Counted from the first letter of the stretch, positions 47,056 to 55,855 are shown. The stretch is 64,000 nucleotides of DNA from Caulobacter sp. (GCA_029866155.1 JARWZW010000010.1:1-64000); one strand, 5' to 3'. Made by a program: numbers and translations. Notes: a model not told the origin generated them from the sequence alone.

Positions 47056-47787
47056 ATGATGCTTGCCTTTACGGTCACCTTTGCCGCCATGACGGCGATC
47101 ATCGCGGTCCGCTACGTTCTGACATCCGGCCTGATCTACATGCTGGTCGCGCGCCGGCCCGATGCTCCACGCCCGCCGGCCGGGGCCGTGCGTCATGAGA
47201 TTATCCTGTCGCTGGCGTCATCCGCAGTCTACGCGCTGCCGGCCGCCCTGGTGATCGAGGCCTGGAAATCCGGCCAAACCCTGCTCTACACCGATCCAAA
47301 CGCCTATCCGCTGATCTGGCTCCCGGTTTCGGCCATCCTCTATCTGCTGATTCAGGACGCCCACTATTATTGGGCGCACCGCCTCATGCATGACCGGCGA
47401 CTGTTCCGGTGGTTTCATGCCGGCCACCACCGGTCTCACACGCCGACCGCCTGGGCGTCGTTTGCGTTTGATCTCAGTGAGGCGGCGCTGGTTGCCTGGG
47501 TGTTGCCGCTGCTCACCCTTATCATCCCGATCCATGTCGGCGTGGCCATGGGCCTGTTGATCCTCATGACGGCGACCGCGACCCTGAACCATTGCGGCGT
47601 GGAGATCTGGCCGGAGCGCTTTGTCCGCGGCCCCATCGGCAGCTGGCTGATCACCTCGACCCATCACGGACTGCATCACCGTCGCATGCTGACCAATTTC
47701 GGGCTGCATTTCCGGATCTGGGACCGACTGATGGGAACAGACGTCATGCCCGAGCCCTCGGCGCGAGCCAAAGCTGCAGGCCAGTAA
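47056..47787 (+). CDS. Sterol desaturase / fatty acid hydroxylase family protein
   Basis: The 243-residue integral membrane protein has about four helices and the three His clusters of the di-iron family: HRLMH, HAGHH (WFHAGHHRSHTP) and HHGLHH. Such enzymes hydroxylate or desaturate lipids, including carotenoids and sphingolipid or hopanoid precursors; the substrate is not inferred. It starts 47 bases after parE in the same orientation, so read-through is likely. Confidence 0.88.
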   Translation: MMLAFTVTFAAMTAIIAVRYVLTSGLIYMLVARRPDAPRPPAGAVRHEIILSLASSAVYALPAALVIEAWKSGQTLLYTDPNAYPLIWLPVSAILYLLIQDAHYYWAHRLMHDRRLFRWFHAGHHRSHTPTAWASFAFDLSEAALVAWVLPLLTLIIPIHVGVAMGLLILMTATATLNHCGVEIWPERFVRGPIGSWLITSTHHGLHHRRMLTNFGLHFRIWDRLMGTDVMPEPSARAKAAGQ

Positions 47788-47832
47788 CATCCATCAAGAC
47801 ATTTCGAGACGGTCTTGCCATGGTTGTTCAGA

Positions 47833-47860
47833 TTGACTTGCTGGCCCAAACCCCTATGTA
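47833..47860 (+). promoter_or_regulatory. Possible housekeeping promoter of the rhlE-like gene
   Basis: TTGACT (47833-47838) and TATGTA (47855-47860) are 16 bases apart, 85 bases before ATG 47945. Both elements fit sigma-70 consensus well for such GC-rich DNA. Confidence 0.4.
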
Positions 47861-47944
47861 TCTCCAGACTTCGGAGCAGGTCTGGCGAATCCGCGCTGCC
47901 CGCTCGCCCAAGCACGGGCGGCTCCGGGACTTCAACAGCGTGAC

Positions 47945-49603
47945 ATGACCGATTTCTCACTTCTGGGGCTTTCGCCCCTCACCCTCAAGGCCGTCGCTGA
48001 CACCGGCTACACCAAGGCCACCCCCATCCAGGAACAGGCCATTCCGGTGGCCCTCGCAGGACGGGATGTCCTGGGGATCGCCCAGACCGGCACTGGCAAG
48101 ACGGCCGCCTTTACCCTTCCGATGATCGATCGACTGGCCGCCGGCCGGTCGAAGGCGCGGATGCCGCGAGGCCTGGTGATCGCCCCGACCCGCGAGCTGG
48201 CCGACCAGGTCGCGCTCAGCTTCGAAAAATACAGCAAGTACCAGAAGCTCAGCTGGGCGCTGCTTATCGGTGGCGTTTCCTTCGGCGACCAGGAAGCCAA
48301 GCTGGATCGGGGCGTCGACGTGCTGATCGCCACGCCGGGTCGCCTGCTGGACCATTTCGAGCGCGGCAAGCTGCTGATGACCGGCGTCCAGACCCTGGTG
48401 GTGGATGAGGCGGACCGGATGCTCGACATGGGGTTCATCCCCGACATCGAGCGCATCTTCAAGATGACCCCGCCGAAGAAACAGACCCTGTTCTTCAGCG
48501 CCACCATGCCGCCGGAAATCACCCGGCTGACCCAGCAGTTCCTGAAGGATCCGATCCGGATCGAGGCGGCCCGTCCGGCGACCACGGCCGAGACCATCAC
48601 CCAGCATCTTGTCCGGCTGCCCATTATCTCCCCGGGCGCCAAGCGCATGGCGCTAAGGGCTCTGGTCGAGCGGGCCGATGTCCGGAACGGCATCGTCTTC
48701 TGCAACCGCAAGAGCGAAGTCGATATCGTCGCCAAATCACTCAAGGTGCATGGCCATGATGCGGCGCCGATCCATGGCGACCTGGACCAGTCCACCCGCT
48801 CCCGCACCCTGGACAGCTTTCGCAAGGGCGAACTGAAGCTGCTGGTCGCCTCGGACGTCGCGGCGCGCGGTCTTGATATCCCGGATGTCAGCCACGTCTT
48901 CAACTATGACGTGCCCCATCATGCCGACGACTATGTCCATCGTATCGGTCGGACGGGCCGGGCCGGCAAGCTGGGCGAGACCTATATGATCGTCACCCCG
49001 GCCGATGACCGGAACCTGGATAAGGTCCTGAAACTGATCGGCAAGGCGCCGGACGAGGTCACCCTCGATCTGGATTGGGCCAGCGCCAAGGAGAAGGATC
49101 AGCGTCGCAAGGAAATAGAACGGGAGCGCGGACCTCGGGGACGCCCCGAGCGCAAGGAACATCGCGGCCGCGGCCGGCCTGAATCAGAGACATCGATCGT
49201 CGGGATGGACGCCATTTCGGCAGCTCCGGCCCAGCCCAGGCCCGCTCCGGCTCCGACGCCGGTCCAGGAGACTGTTGTCGTCGAGGCGGCCCAGGACCGA
49301 CCTGAAGTGGACGCCCCCGAACGTGCACCGCGCCGGGAACGGTCTGGCCGGAGCCGCGGACGCTCTGCCGCCACGACGGGCGATGGGCGCCGGGAAATGG
49401 AGCCAGCCCGGACCGAGGCCGAACCGGTGGCGGCGCCCCCGCCGATCCCCGATTCCCGGCCCGAGCGGCGCCCCGAACCGGTGCGAGGCGTTCGCGCGCC
49501 CACCCCGAGGGACGACGACGACCGCCGGGTGGTGGGATTTGGCTCGGACGTCCCGGCCTTCCTGGCCCGTCCGGTTCCCGCCACGTCCTTCAGCAAGGCC
49601 TGA
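47945..49603 (+). CDS. rhlE: DEAD-box ATP-dependent RNA helicase, RhlE type
   Basis: The 552-residue helicase has all DEAD-box motifs in order: Q-motif (TPIQEQAIPVALAGRD), AQTGTGKTAAF, PTREL, TPGRLLD, VDEAD, FSAT, and HRIGRTGRAG. After residue 395 the tail is disordered and rich in Arg, Glu and Pro, typical of RhlE-type RNA unwinders involved in ribosome assembly or cold adaptation. The tail is longer than average. It ends near the weak hairpin 49615-49636, where it converges with a minus-strand gene. Confidence 0.93.
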   Translation: MTDFSLLGLSPLTLKAVADTGYTKATPIQEQAIPVALAGRDVLGIAQTGTGKTAAFTLPMIDRLAAGRSKARMPRGLVIAPTRELADQVALSFEKYSKYQKLSWALLIGGVSFGDQEAKLDRGVDVLIATPGRLLDHFERGKLLMTGVQTLVVDEADRMLDMGFIPDIERIFKMTPPKKQTLFFSATMPPEITRLTQQFLKDPIRIEAARPATTAETITQHLVRLPIISPGAKRMALRALVERADVRNGIVFCNRKSEVDIVAKSLKVHGHDAAPIHGDLDQSTRSRTLDSFRKGELKLLVASDVAARGLDIPDVSHVFNYDVPHHADDYVHRIGRTGRAGKLGETYMIVTPADDRNLDKVLKLIGKAPDEVTLDLDWASAKEKDQRRKEIERERGPRGRPERKEHRGRGRPESETSIVGMDAISAAPAQPRPAPAPTPVQETVVVEAAQDRPEVDAPERAPRRERSGRSRGRSAATTGDGRREMEPARTEAEPVAAPPPIPDSRPERRPEPVRGVRAPTPRDDDDRRVVGFGSDVPAFLARPVPATSFSKA

Positions 49604-49614
49604 TACGGCCCCTG

Positions 49615-49636
49615 CCCGGGTCAGGACTGACCCGGG
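49615..49636. terminator. Hairpin between convergent rhlE and the exported-protein gene
   Basis: Perfect 9-bp arms (49615-49623 with 49628-49636), CCCGGGTCA/TGACCCGGG, with a 4-base loop. There is no T-tract on either strand, so termination is possible but unproven. Confidence 0.5.
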
Positions 49637-49639
49637 ACT

Positions 49640-49987
49640 TCAGGACCCGTAGCCAAGCGCCTTGTCACAGGTGCGCGCCTGGGCGACCAGGGAATCCCGG
49701 CTCTGCCCTTCCAGATTTTGAGCCTCGGCTTCCTGCAGGGCGGCGGGATTGACGCTGGCCGGCACGTCACGCCGGGCGGCAAGGGCCAGGGCGGTCCGCT
49801 CGCGGTTGCGATCCAGCAGCTTGACCAGCGGTTTGTCGCCGCCGACGGCCTCAACCGCCGTCGCCGCCGCCTCATAGACCGCAAGACAACGGGCCTGCAC
49901 CCGGAAATCCATCTCTGGAGATTGGGCGCTGGCCGCGAGGCCACCCGAGATCGCCAGGATCAACCCACCCATTACAGCCGCACGCAT
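49640..49987 (-). CDS. Hypothetical exported protein with two cysteines
   Basis: The 115-residue product has a signal peptide (cleavage near GGLAASA, about residue 21) and a helical Ala/Gln-rich mature part. Cys residues in VQARCLAVYEAAA and QARTCDKALGYG could form one disulfide. Similar small Cys-bearing periplasmic proteins are common in Caulobacterales. The ATG at 49985-49987 has AGAG 9 bases upstream. Its promoter should lie in 49988-50285. Confidence 0.7.
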   Translation of the reverse strand: MRAAVMGGLILAISGGLAASAQSPEMDFRVQARCLAVYEAAATAVEAVGGDKPLVKLLDRNRERTALALAARRDVPASVNPAALQEAEAQNLEGQSRDSLVAQARTCDKALGYGS

Positions 49988-50285
49988 GTTCGTCATCTCT
50001 GGAACCGAACCGGAGCATCCGGCCTGGATACAGATGTAGTGGGTCGTTCAAGGCAGAGTAAGGGCGATGGGCTTGCTTCCCTGCAATAACCGGACGGTCG
50101 TACAGAATCCGACCTGACCGGGAACGCAGCCCGGCTCTCCCAAACCGGGCGGCGAGACCCCGCCACCGGTCGCCACAAGGCCTGCTTTCGCCAGAAGGAC
50201 TAACCGGTGCCCCCTCCGGATCGGCTCGCCGAGCCGTTCCGGAGATGCCTCAAGGCCTGTCGCCCCGGCCGGCCCCCCAGACCCG
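49988..50285. other. Intergenic region with a 13-bp hairpin
   Basis: No protein is supported. The segment contains a long hairpin at 50214-50244 (a 7-bp outer and a 6-bp inner helix around a T-T mismatch and a 3-base loop). It lies 41 bases past the aldehyde dehydrogenase stop and may be its terminator, although no T-tract follows on the minus strand. Confidence 0.5.
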
Positions 50286-51719
50286 TCAGCGGGTGGTCTG
50301 GCCGGCCAGGAACTTTCGGATCGCCGGACCATAGGGCGGCCTCATCTGGATCATCGGTCCGATGTCCTTCTTGAGCTGGGTGTAGATGGCCTTGCGATGG
50401 CTGAATTCCCGGAAGCCATCAACGCCATGGTAGCTGCCCATGCCCGACGGGCCGACCCCGCCGAACGGCAGGTCCTCCTGAGCAACATGGAAGATCACAT
50501 CATTGACAGTCACCCCGCCGCTGGTCGTGTGGGTCAGGACCCGCGATTTTTCAGCGTCATCATCACCGAACCAGTAGAGGCCGAGGGGCCGGTCATGAGC
50601 GTTGATGTAGCCGATCGCCTCTTCGGTCGACCGGTAGGTCTTGACCGGCAGGACCGGGCCGAAAATCTCTTCCTGCATGACGGTCATGTCATCGGTCGGA
50701 TTGAGGATCAGGGTCGGGGCGATCTTGCGATGCTCCTGCTGGCTCAAGTCCTCGGACTCGGGCTTCAGTTCGATGATCTCGGCGCCCTTGGCGCGGGCGT
50801 CCTCGATATAGCCCATGATCCGGTCGTAGTGACGCTGGGCGACCACCGAGGTGTAGTCCGGATTGTCCTTGATGGTCGGGAACATGCGGGTGACAGCGGC
50901 CTTGGCCTCGGAGACGAACTCCCCCACCCGATCTTCCGGCGCCAGGACATAGTCGGGCGCCAGGCAGATCTGGCCGGCGTTCAGGGTCTTGCCATTCATG
51001 ATCCGGGCCGCAGCAGTCGCCATGTCCGCAGACCGGGAGATCAGCACAGGACTCTTGCCGCCCAGTTCAAGGGTCAGGGGCACCAGGTTGGCGGAGGCCG
51101 CCCGCATCACATGCCGGGCGATGGAGGTCGCCCCGGTAAAGATCATGTGGTCGAAGGCCAGTTCGGAAAAGGCCTGGCCGACCTCGGGACCCCCCGTGAT
51201 GACAGCGACCTCCTCTTCGGAAAAGACCTTGCCGAACATCTCCTTCATCAACTCGGAAGTCCGGGGCGTGAATTCCGAGGGCTTGATCATGGCCCGGTTG
51301 CCGGCGGCCAGCACGCCGGCCAGGGGCGCGAAGGTCAGGTTGACCGGAAAGTTCCACGGGCTGATGACCCCGACGACGCCCTTGGGCTGAAAGACCACTT
51401 CGGCCTTTGCGCCAAACAGGCCGAGGATGGCCGGGCTGGTCTTGCGGCGCTCGGCCTTCATCCACTTGCGCAGGTTTTCCTTGGCGAACTTCAGGGGTCC
51501 GATCGAGCCGCTCACATCGGTCAGCTGTGTCGCTTCGCGCGAGCGGTTGCCGAAATCGGCGTTCAGCGCATCCTCGATGGCCCTGGAATGATCCACCAGC
51601 AGGCCGATACAGCGATCGATCCTGTCGATTCGCTGTTCGGCTGTCGGGGCGCCATCCTTGAGATGGGCCGCCTTCTGGCGTTGAAGGATGTCTTGCATGG
51701 CGCTGTTGGTCACGGTCAT
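50286..51719 (-). CDS. Coniferyl aldehyde dehydrogenase family protein
   Basis: The 477-residue aldehyde dehydrogenase has the cofactor motif PWNFPVNLTFAPLAGVLAAG. The catalytic Glu lies in LELGGKSPVLI and the catalytic Cys in LNAGQICLAPDYVL. The EEIFGPVLPV signature and a C-terminal HGVDGFREFSHRKAIY follow. The QICLAPDYVL context is that of CalB-type enzymes and of the AldB-like coniferyl aldehyde group. Substrates could be aromatic or medium-chain aldehydes. It is a single gene whose promoter shares 51720-51910 with the GGDEF gene (divergent). Confidence 0.87.
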   Translation of the reverse strand: MTVTNSAMQDILQRQKAAHLKDGAPTAEQRIDRIDRCIGLLVDHSRAIEDALNADFGNRSREATQLTDVSGSIGPLKFAKENLRKWMKAERRKTSPAILGLFGAKAEVVFQPKGVVGVISPWNFPVNLTFAPLAGVLAAGNRAMIKPSEFTPRTSELMKEMFGKVFSEEEVAVITGGPEVGQAFSELAFDHMIFTGATSIARHVMRAASANLVPLTLELGGKSPVLISRSADMATAAARIMNGKTLNAGQICLAPDYVLAPEDRVGEFVSEAKAAVTRMFPTIKDNPDYTSVVAQRHYDRIMGYIEDARAKGAEIIELKPESEDLSQQEHRKIAPTLILNPTDDMTVMQEEIFGPVLPVKTYRSTEEAIGYINAHDRPLGLYWFGDDDAEKSRVLTHTTSGGVTVNDVIFHVAQEDLPFGGVGPSGMGSYHGVDGFREFSHRKAIYTQLKKDIGPMIQMRPPYGPAIRKFLAGQTTR

Positions 51720-51869
51720 TGCCCCTGGCGTTAGAACGGCCGGTTGAATCCGGCTCAGGTGATCAGTGATCAGAATGACCGCTCACCGTGCGACCGGCAA
51801 GTGACCATGTCGGCTGTCCTTAACCAGACGTTTGGCGTTGCTGACGTAGCCTGCCCCCATCGAGAAAAA

Positions 51870-51890
51870 GACCGATCCCGAGGATCGGTC
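51870..51890 (-). terminator. Terminator-like hairpin on the minus strand upstream of the GGDEF gene
   Basis: GACCGATCC (51870-51878) and GGATCGGTC (51882-51890) form a 9-bp perfect stem with a 3-base loop. On the minus strand it is followed by TTTTTCTCG, a good U-tract. No minus-strand gene ends here. It could stop antisense transcription, or be a 5' leader hairpin of the GGDEF gene. Confidence 0.55.
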
Positions 51891-51910
51891 GAAAGCGGGA
51901 CTGAAGACCA

Positions 51911-52969
51911 ATGGCGGCAGATGTCGAGATGACCCTGAGGGGTCCAGATTCCTACCGGATCGCCCGCAAGGCAGTCGACGCCATGGAGCGTCACAACGTC
52001 TGGCCGACCGCCCTCAATTTCGAGCTCTGGTCTCATTACATCGCTGACCCGAACGGAGCCCTGGCCCGAGAACTGGGCCGGTTGATCGCCCTCGGCGAAC
52101 CGATGACAGAAACTGTCAGCGAAGAGCTGGCCGCCACTTTCCTGGCCAAATCCAAGCTGAACGAACAGATTCGTGACGCCGGGGACCAGCTGTCCAAGGA
52201 ACTGGCGGCTGTTTCCAAGGCCATCGAGACGGCCCAGAAATCCAACGAGGCCTATGGCCAGACCTTGGCCGGGGCCAGCCAGGAGCTGGTGTCAACCACC
52301 GACGCCAATAGCTTGAAGTCCATGGTCGCCACCCTCACCACCGCCACGGAGCGGGTGCAGAAGCAGAACCAGACCCTCGAGAAGAAGCTCTCCGAATCAA
52401 CCACCGAAGTCGCCCGGCTGCGGGAACATCTCGAACAGGTTCGTCGCGATGCAACGACGGACGGCCTGACCAATCTGGCCAATCGCAAAGCCTTTGATGA
52501 CGAACTGGCGAGGGCCTGCGCGGACGCGGATGAACAGGGCCTGCCCATGACCCTGGCCGTGCTTGATATCGACCATTTCAAGAACTTCAACGACACCTGG
52601 GGTCACCAGACCGGAGATCAGGTGATCCGTTTCGTGGCCAGCGTCATCGGCCGGGTCGGCGCCACTCCGCGTTTTGCCGCGCGCTATGGCGGCGAAGAGT
52701 TCGCCATGATCTTCCCGGGTGAAGATGCCGGAATCGTCGAGGCCTGCCTCGAAGAGATTCGCGATGAAGTCGCCTCCCGGATGCTGAAGCGCCGGTCGAC
52801 CAATGAGGACCTGGGAACCATAACCATCTCGGCCGGCCTGGCCCAGCGCAAGACCGGTGAAGCCAGCGCCTGCGCCATGGAACGGGCGGACGCCGCCCTC
52901 TATATCTCCAAGCGGGCCGGTCGCAACCGGGTTACCAATGGCGAGCGGGTGGCCTCTGTAGCGGCCTGA
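51911..52969 (+). CDS. GGDEF-domain diguanylate cyclase with coiled-coil N-terminus
   Basis: The 352-residue soluble protein has an N-terminal region (about 1-75, NFELWSHYIADPNG) also seen in DgcB-like Caulobacter proteins. A coiled-coil stretch covers about 75-180. A GGDEF domain follows with LDIDHFKNFNDTWGH and RYGGEEF. The GGEEF signature is intact, so c-di-GMP synthesis is expected. The I-site RxxD is absent (ATPR at its position), which suggests weak product inhibition. It has no membrane segment. ATG 51911 lacks an obvious strong ribosome site. Confidence 0.85.
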   Translation: MAADVEMTLRGPDSYRIARKAVDAMERHNVWPTALNFELWSHYIADPNGALARELGRLIALGEPMTETVSEELAATFLAKSKLNEQIRDAGDQLSKELAAVSKAIETAQKSNEAYGQTLAGASQELVSTTDANSLKSMVATLTTATERVQKQNQTLEKKLSESTTEVARLREHLEQVRRDATTDGLTNLANRKAFDDELARACADADEQGLPMTLAVLDIDHFKNFNDTWGHQTGDQVIRFVASVIGRVGATPRFAARYGGEEFAMIFPGEDAGIVEACLEEIRDEVASRMLKRRSTNEDLGTITISAGLAQRKTGEASACAMERADAALYISKRAGRNRVTNGERVASVAA

Positions 52970-53073
52970 TCCAGTCCGGGCGCGGTTCAGCCAGAACCGA
53001 TTTTTCTCTGGCGTTCCGTCACGTTATTCCCGCTTAGCTGCCTCCGAAGAGACGGCGTTAGGGAGCTGCGGAC

Positions 53074-53877
53074 ATGGACTACACTAAGATCAAGGTTGCG
53101 GTCGAAGATGGCGTGGCCATCGTGACGATGGCCGACCCGGGCACAATGAATGCGGCGGGCCTGGACCTGGCTGCGGAACTCGCCCACGCCTTCAATGATC
53201 TGGCGGGCGGCAAGGGTGGCGCAAGGGCCATTGTCCTGACCGGAGAAGGCCGCGGCTTCTGCTCCGGCGCTAACCTGGCCGGGGGCGGCGCTTCGGCGCG
53301 CGAACTCGACGTGGACGGCAAACCCGACGCCGGTCGCGCCCTGGAAACCACCTACAATCCCCTCGTGACAATCATGCGGGACAGCCCCCTGCCCCTGGTG
53401 ACGGCCGTCAATGGCGCCGCCGCCGGCATCGGTTGCTCCTTCGGTCTGCTGGGCGACCTGATCGTCGCCGGCGAGAGCGCTTACTTCCTGCAGGCCTTCC
53501 GTCGGATCGGGCTGGTGCCGGATGGCGGCTCGACGTACCTGCTGCCCCGCATGATCGGTCGGGCCCGCGCCATGGAAATGGCCCTGATGGGTGACAAGAT
53601 CTCGGCTGCCAAGGCGCTGGAGTGGGGCCTGGTGAACCGGGTCGTGCCGGACGCTGAACTGATGTCGGTGGCCGTCGGCCTGGCGAAACAGCTGGCCGAT
53701 GGCCCGGCCTCGCTTGGCCAGATCCGGAAACTGATCTGGGAAAGCCAGGATAACAGCTGGAGCGAACAGCTTCAGGCCGAGCGCAAGGCCCAGAAGATTG
53801 CCGGCAAGTCCGATGATTTCATCGAGGGTGTTTCGGCGTTCCTGCAGAAGCGGGTTGCGGCCTTCAAGGGCCGGTAA
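53074..53877 (+). CDS. Enoyl-CoA hydratase/isomerase family protein (crotonase)
   Basis: The 267-residue crotonase has the oxyanion-hole segment VLTGEGRGFCSGANL and NGAAAGIGCSFGLLGDLIVAG, and the PaaG/ECH-type GLVPDGGSTYLLPR with a single acidic catalytic candidate. It probably acts on enoyl-CoA in fatty acid or aromatic-acid breakdown. ATG 53074 follows GGGAGCTGCGGAC. It ends in the terminator at 53898-53938, which is also inside the convergent tfoX-like gene. Confidence 0.88.
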   Translation: MDYTKIKVAVEDGVAIVTMADPGTMNAAGLDLAAELAHAFNDLAGGKGGARAIVLTGEGRGFCSGANLAGGGASARELDVDGKPDAGRALETTYNPLVTIMRDSPLPLVTAVNGAAAGIGCSFGLLGDLIVAGESAYFLQAFRRIGLVPDGGSTYLLPRMIGRARAMEMALMGDKISAAKALEWGLVNRVVPDAELMSVAVGLAKQLADGPASLGQIRKLIWESQDNSWSEQLQAERKAQKIAGKSDDFIEGVSAFLQKRVAAFKGR

Positions 53878-53886
53878 GTCCTTCGA

Positions 53887-54306
53887 TCAGCCATCCCACG
53901 GCCCGGGACCGATTTCGGCCCGGGCCGTTTTCGTTTTGGGGACCTTGGCGCGGTCCGCCGCCTCCACGCCCAGCCTCCCCCAGCGCGAGGCCTCCACCGG
54001 ATCATCGGCCGCGGCCTCCGGCAGACAGAAGTAACGCAGGGATGCCTGGCGCTCCCGGCGGCGCTGTTGATAGACAAATGGTGTTGAACCGGCAGCGTGG
54101 AAGAGGTCGATGCTCTGGTCGTCGACCTTGACATAGATGGTTTCGCCGAAGGCCAGGGCGAACATCCTGCCATGCAGCCAGACACCCTGCCCGCCAAACA
54201 TCCGTTTCACCACCACCGGGCCAAGGGGCTCGAACAGGTCAATGATATGGGCCTGAAGATCGTCCAAGAGGGCGCCCTTAAAGTGTGAGTAATTGTTCAC
54301 TTGCAT
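53887..54306 (-). CDS. TfoX N-terminal domain protein
   Basis: The 139-residue protein has a TfoX-N domain: DLQAHIIDLFEPLGPVVVKR, MFGGQGVWLHGRMFALAF and YVKVDDQSIDLFHAAG. TfoX regulates competence in Haemophilus, but most TfoX-N proteins are uncharacterised. Starts: ATG 54304-54306 lies inside the TetR-like operator region; TTG 54265-54267 with AAGG upstream is an alternative. It diverges from the tetR gene across two operator-like palindromes, which suggests it is a target of that regulator (inference). The last codons overlap the crotonase terminator. Confidence 0.78.
   Translation of the reverse strand: MQVNNYSHFKGALLDDLQAHIIDLFEPLGPVVVKRMFGGQGVWLHGRMFALAFGETIYVKVDDQSIDLFHAAGSTPFVYQQRRRERQASLRYFCLPEAAADDPVEASRWGRLGVEAADRAKVPKTKTARAEIGPGPWDG
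53898..53938 (+). terminator. Terminator of the crotonase gene, inside the tfoX-like coding end
   Basis: A 10-bp stem (53898-53907 with 53919-53928) and an 11-base loop are followed by TTTTCGTTTT. It lies 20 bases after the crotonase stop and within the final 14 codons of the opposing tfoX-like gene. Confidence 0.8.
54285..54300. promoter_or_regulatory. TetR-type operator 1 (GTGAGTAATTGTTCAC)
   Basis: A 16-bp dyad whose arms GTGA.../...TCAC are perfect. It lies immediately upstream of the tfoX-like ATG (54304) and shares TGTGAGTAA with operator 2, 36 bases away centre to centre. Confidence 0.6.
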
Positions 54307-54319
54307 CGCCCGAGGGATT

Positions 54320-54337
54320 GTGAGTAAATGCTTACAC
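54320..54337. promoter_or_regulatory. TetR-type operator 2 (GTGAGTAAATGCTTACAC)
   Basis: An 18-bp dyad (GTGAGTAA-like and TTACAC arms) lies 20 bases upstream of the tetR ATG 54358. It is the second copy of the TGTGAGTAA element. A TetR protein repressing both divergent genes is the simplest reading (inference). Confidence 0.6.
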
Positions 54338-54357
54338 ACAACTCGAGCAGCCTTCCA

Positions 54358-54918
54358 ATGTCCGCCAAACCTCGCATCGAACGCGCCGCCCTGGAAGTCT
54401 TTGTCCGGGAGGGAGTCGACGCCGCCACGACCCGAGCCATAGCAGCCCAGGCCGGCGTCTCCGAAGGCGCCCTCTACCGCCATTTCCGCAGCAAGGACGA
54501 ACTGGCCACCAGCCTGTTCATGACCACCCATCGACGATTGTCCGGCCTGATCCAGGAAAGCGCCGACCAGGCGATCGGGATCGAGAACAAGGCCGCCGCC
54601 ATTGTCCGGGCCTATTGCCAGGTGGCGGACGAGGACTGGCTGACCTTCGCCTTCCATCTGACCCAGCTTCATCGCTTCATTCCGCTGTATCAGGAGGATG
54701 GTCGGGACCCGGTCAGTGTCACCGAAACGGTCATAAAGCAGGCCATGATCACAGCAGAACTGCCGCCTGCCGATCCCAGGGTCCTGGCCGCCATGGCCAT
54801 CGGGATCATCACCCAGACCGCGACCAACAAGGCCTATGGCCGCCTGGGCGAAGATCGCCTGTCGGTGCACGCCCCCCTCATGACAGCCGCCGTCAGGGCC
54901 GTGCTGTTCGCCCGCTAA
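54358..54918 (+). CDS. TetR/AcrR family transcriptional regulator
   Basis: The 186-residue regulator has an N-terminal helix-turn-helix (TTRAIAAQAGVSEGALYRHF at about residues 25-44) and an all-helical ligand domain. I use ATG 54358 rather than 54328, because the latter lies within operator 2. It probably represses itself and the divergent tfoX-like gene. The acyltransferase gene follows after 24 bases and may be in the same operon, so the ligand could be a lipid or acyl compound (speculative). Confidence 0.85.
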   Translation: MSAKPRIERAALEVFVREGVDAATTRAIAAQAGVSEGALYRHFRSKDELATSLFMTTHRRLSGLIQESADQAIGIENKAAAIVRAYCQVADEDWLTFAFHLTQLHRFIPLYQEDGRDPVSVTETVIKQAMITAELPPADPRVLAAMAIGIITQTATNKAYGRLGEDRLSVHAPLMTAAVRAVLFAR

Positions 54919-54942
54919 ATCCCAGACAGGAACGACTGCGTC

Positions 54943-55719
54943 ATGCGCGCCTATCTATTCGCCGGCTACTACTGGATCGCGACGGTGTTTTACGCCCTGA
55001 GCGCCGTCATGCTGGCCGCCCTGCCCGGCCGGCGCCCCATGGCCGGGGCCATTAAACACTATACCCGCCGGATGATCTGGGGGATGCGGGCCCTGGCCGG
55101 TATCGAGGTGCAGGTGAAGGGCAAGGAGCGCCTGCCCAAGGGAGCCTTCATCATCGCAGCGAAGCACCACAGTTGGGGTGACGGCTTCGTCCTCTATTCC
55201 AGCGTCCCCAACCTGACCTTCGTGACGGGCGACCATATGGAAAAGTTTCCGCTGATCGGCGGGATCCTTCGCAAGATGGGGGCCATCATCGTCGACAACT
55301 GCGGCGGCCCTGAAGCCCGCCAGGCCCTGGCCGAGCAGGCGGCCACCGCAAATGCCGAGGGACGGCGCATCCTGATCTTTCCCGAGGGCAATCTGGCCAG
55401 ACCGGGAGAGCATTTCCGGTACCGCACCGGGGTCTATTTCATGGCCAAGGACTTCGACCTGCCGGTGGTGCCGGTCGCGACCAATCTGGGCTGCTTCTGG
55501 CGCCAGCAGGATTTCGCCAAGACCCCGGGTCGGGCCACGGTCGAGTTTCTCGAGCCCATTCCGACCGGATTGGAAAAGGACGAGTTCATAGCAAGGCTGC
55601 AGTCCGTCATCGAGACCCGCAGCCAGGAGCTGATCGCCGAGGCCACAGGGGGGGCCGTCACGCCCTCGCTCCTCGTGCCGACCCCCGACGAGTTGCGAAA
55701 GATGGCCGGGCAGTCCTGA
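54943..55719 (+). CDS. 1-acyl-sn-glycerol-3-phosphate acyltransferase (PlsC-like)
   Basis: The 258-residue membrane acyltransferase has a leading hydrophobic segment (residues 5-30), the catalytic motif HHSWGD (H-x4-D), a PLIGGILRKMGAIIVD segment, and the substrate motif FPEGN. A C-terminal helix tail follows. It converts lysophosphatidate to phosphatidate in phospholipid synthesis. It follows the tetR gene with 24 bases between and is likely co-regulated. It converges with sufA. Confidence 0.9.
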   Translation: MRAYLFAGYYWIATVFYALSAVMLAALPGRRPMAGAIKHYTRRMIWGMRALAGIEVQVKGKERLPKGAFIIAAKHHSWGDGFVLYSSVPNLTFVTGDHMEKFPLIGGILRKMGAIIVDNCGGPEARQALAEQAATANAEGRRILIFPEGNLARPGEHFRYRTGVYFMAKDFDLPVVPVATNLGCFWRQQDFAKTPGRATVEFLEPIPTGLEKDEFIARLQSVIETRSQELIAEATGGAVTPSLLVPTPDELRKMAGQS

Positions 55720-55855
55720 GCAGCTCGTCCGCCGCCGCCGCTCCCATGCGATCAAACCTGTCTGGGCAGATAGAATGGGCGAAATTCAGAGGATTTGTGC
55801 GCTTTCTTCAAACTCCCGACCTGCTGCCGGATCATGGCCGGCGGCAAGCCTAAGC

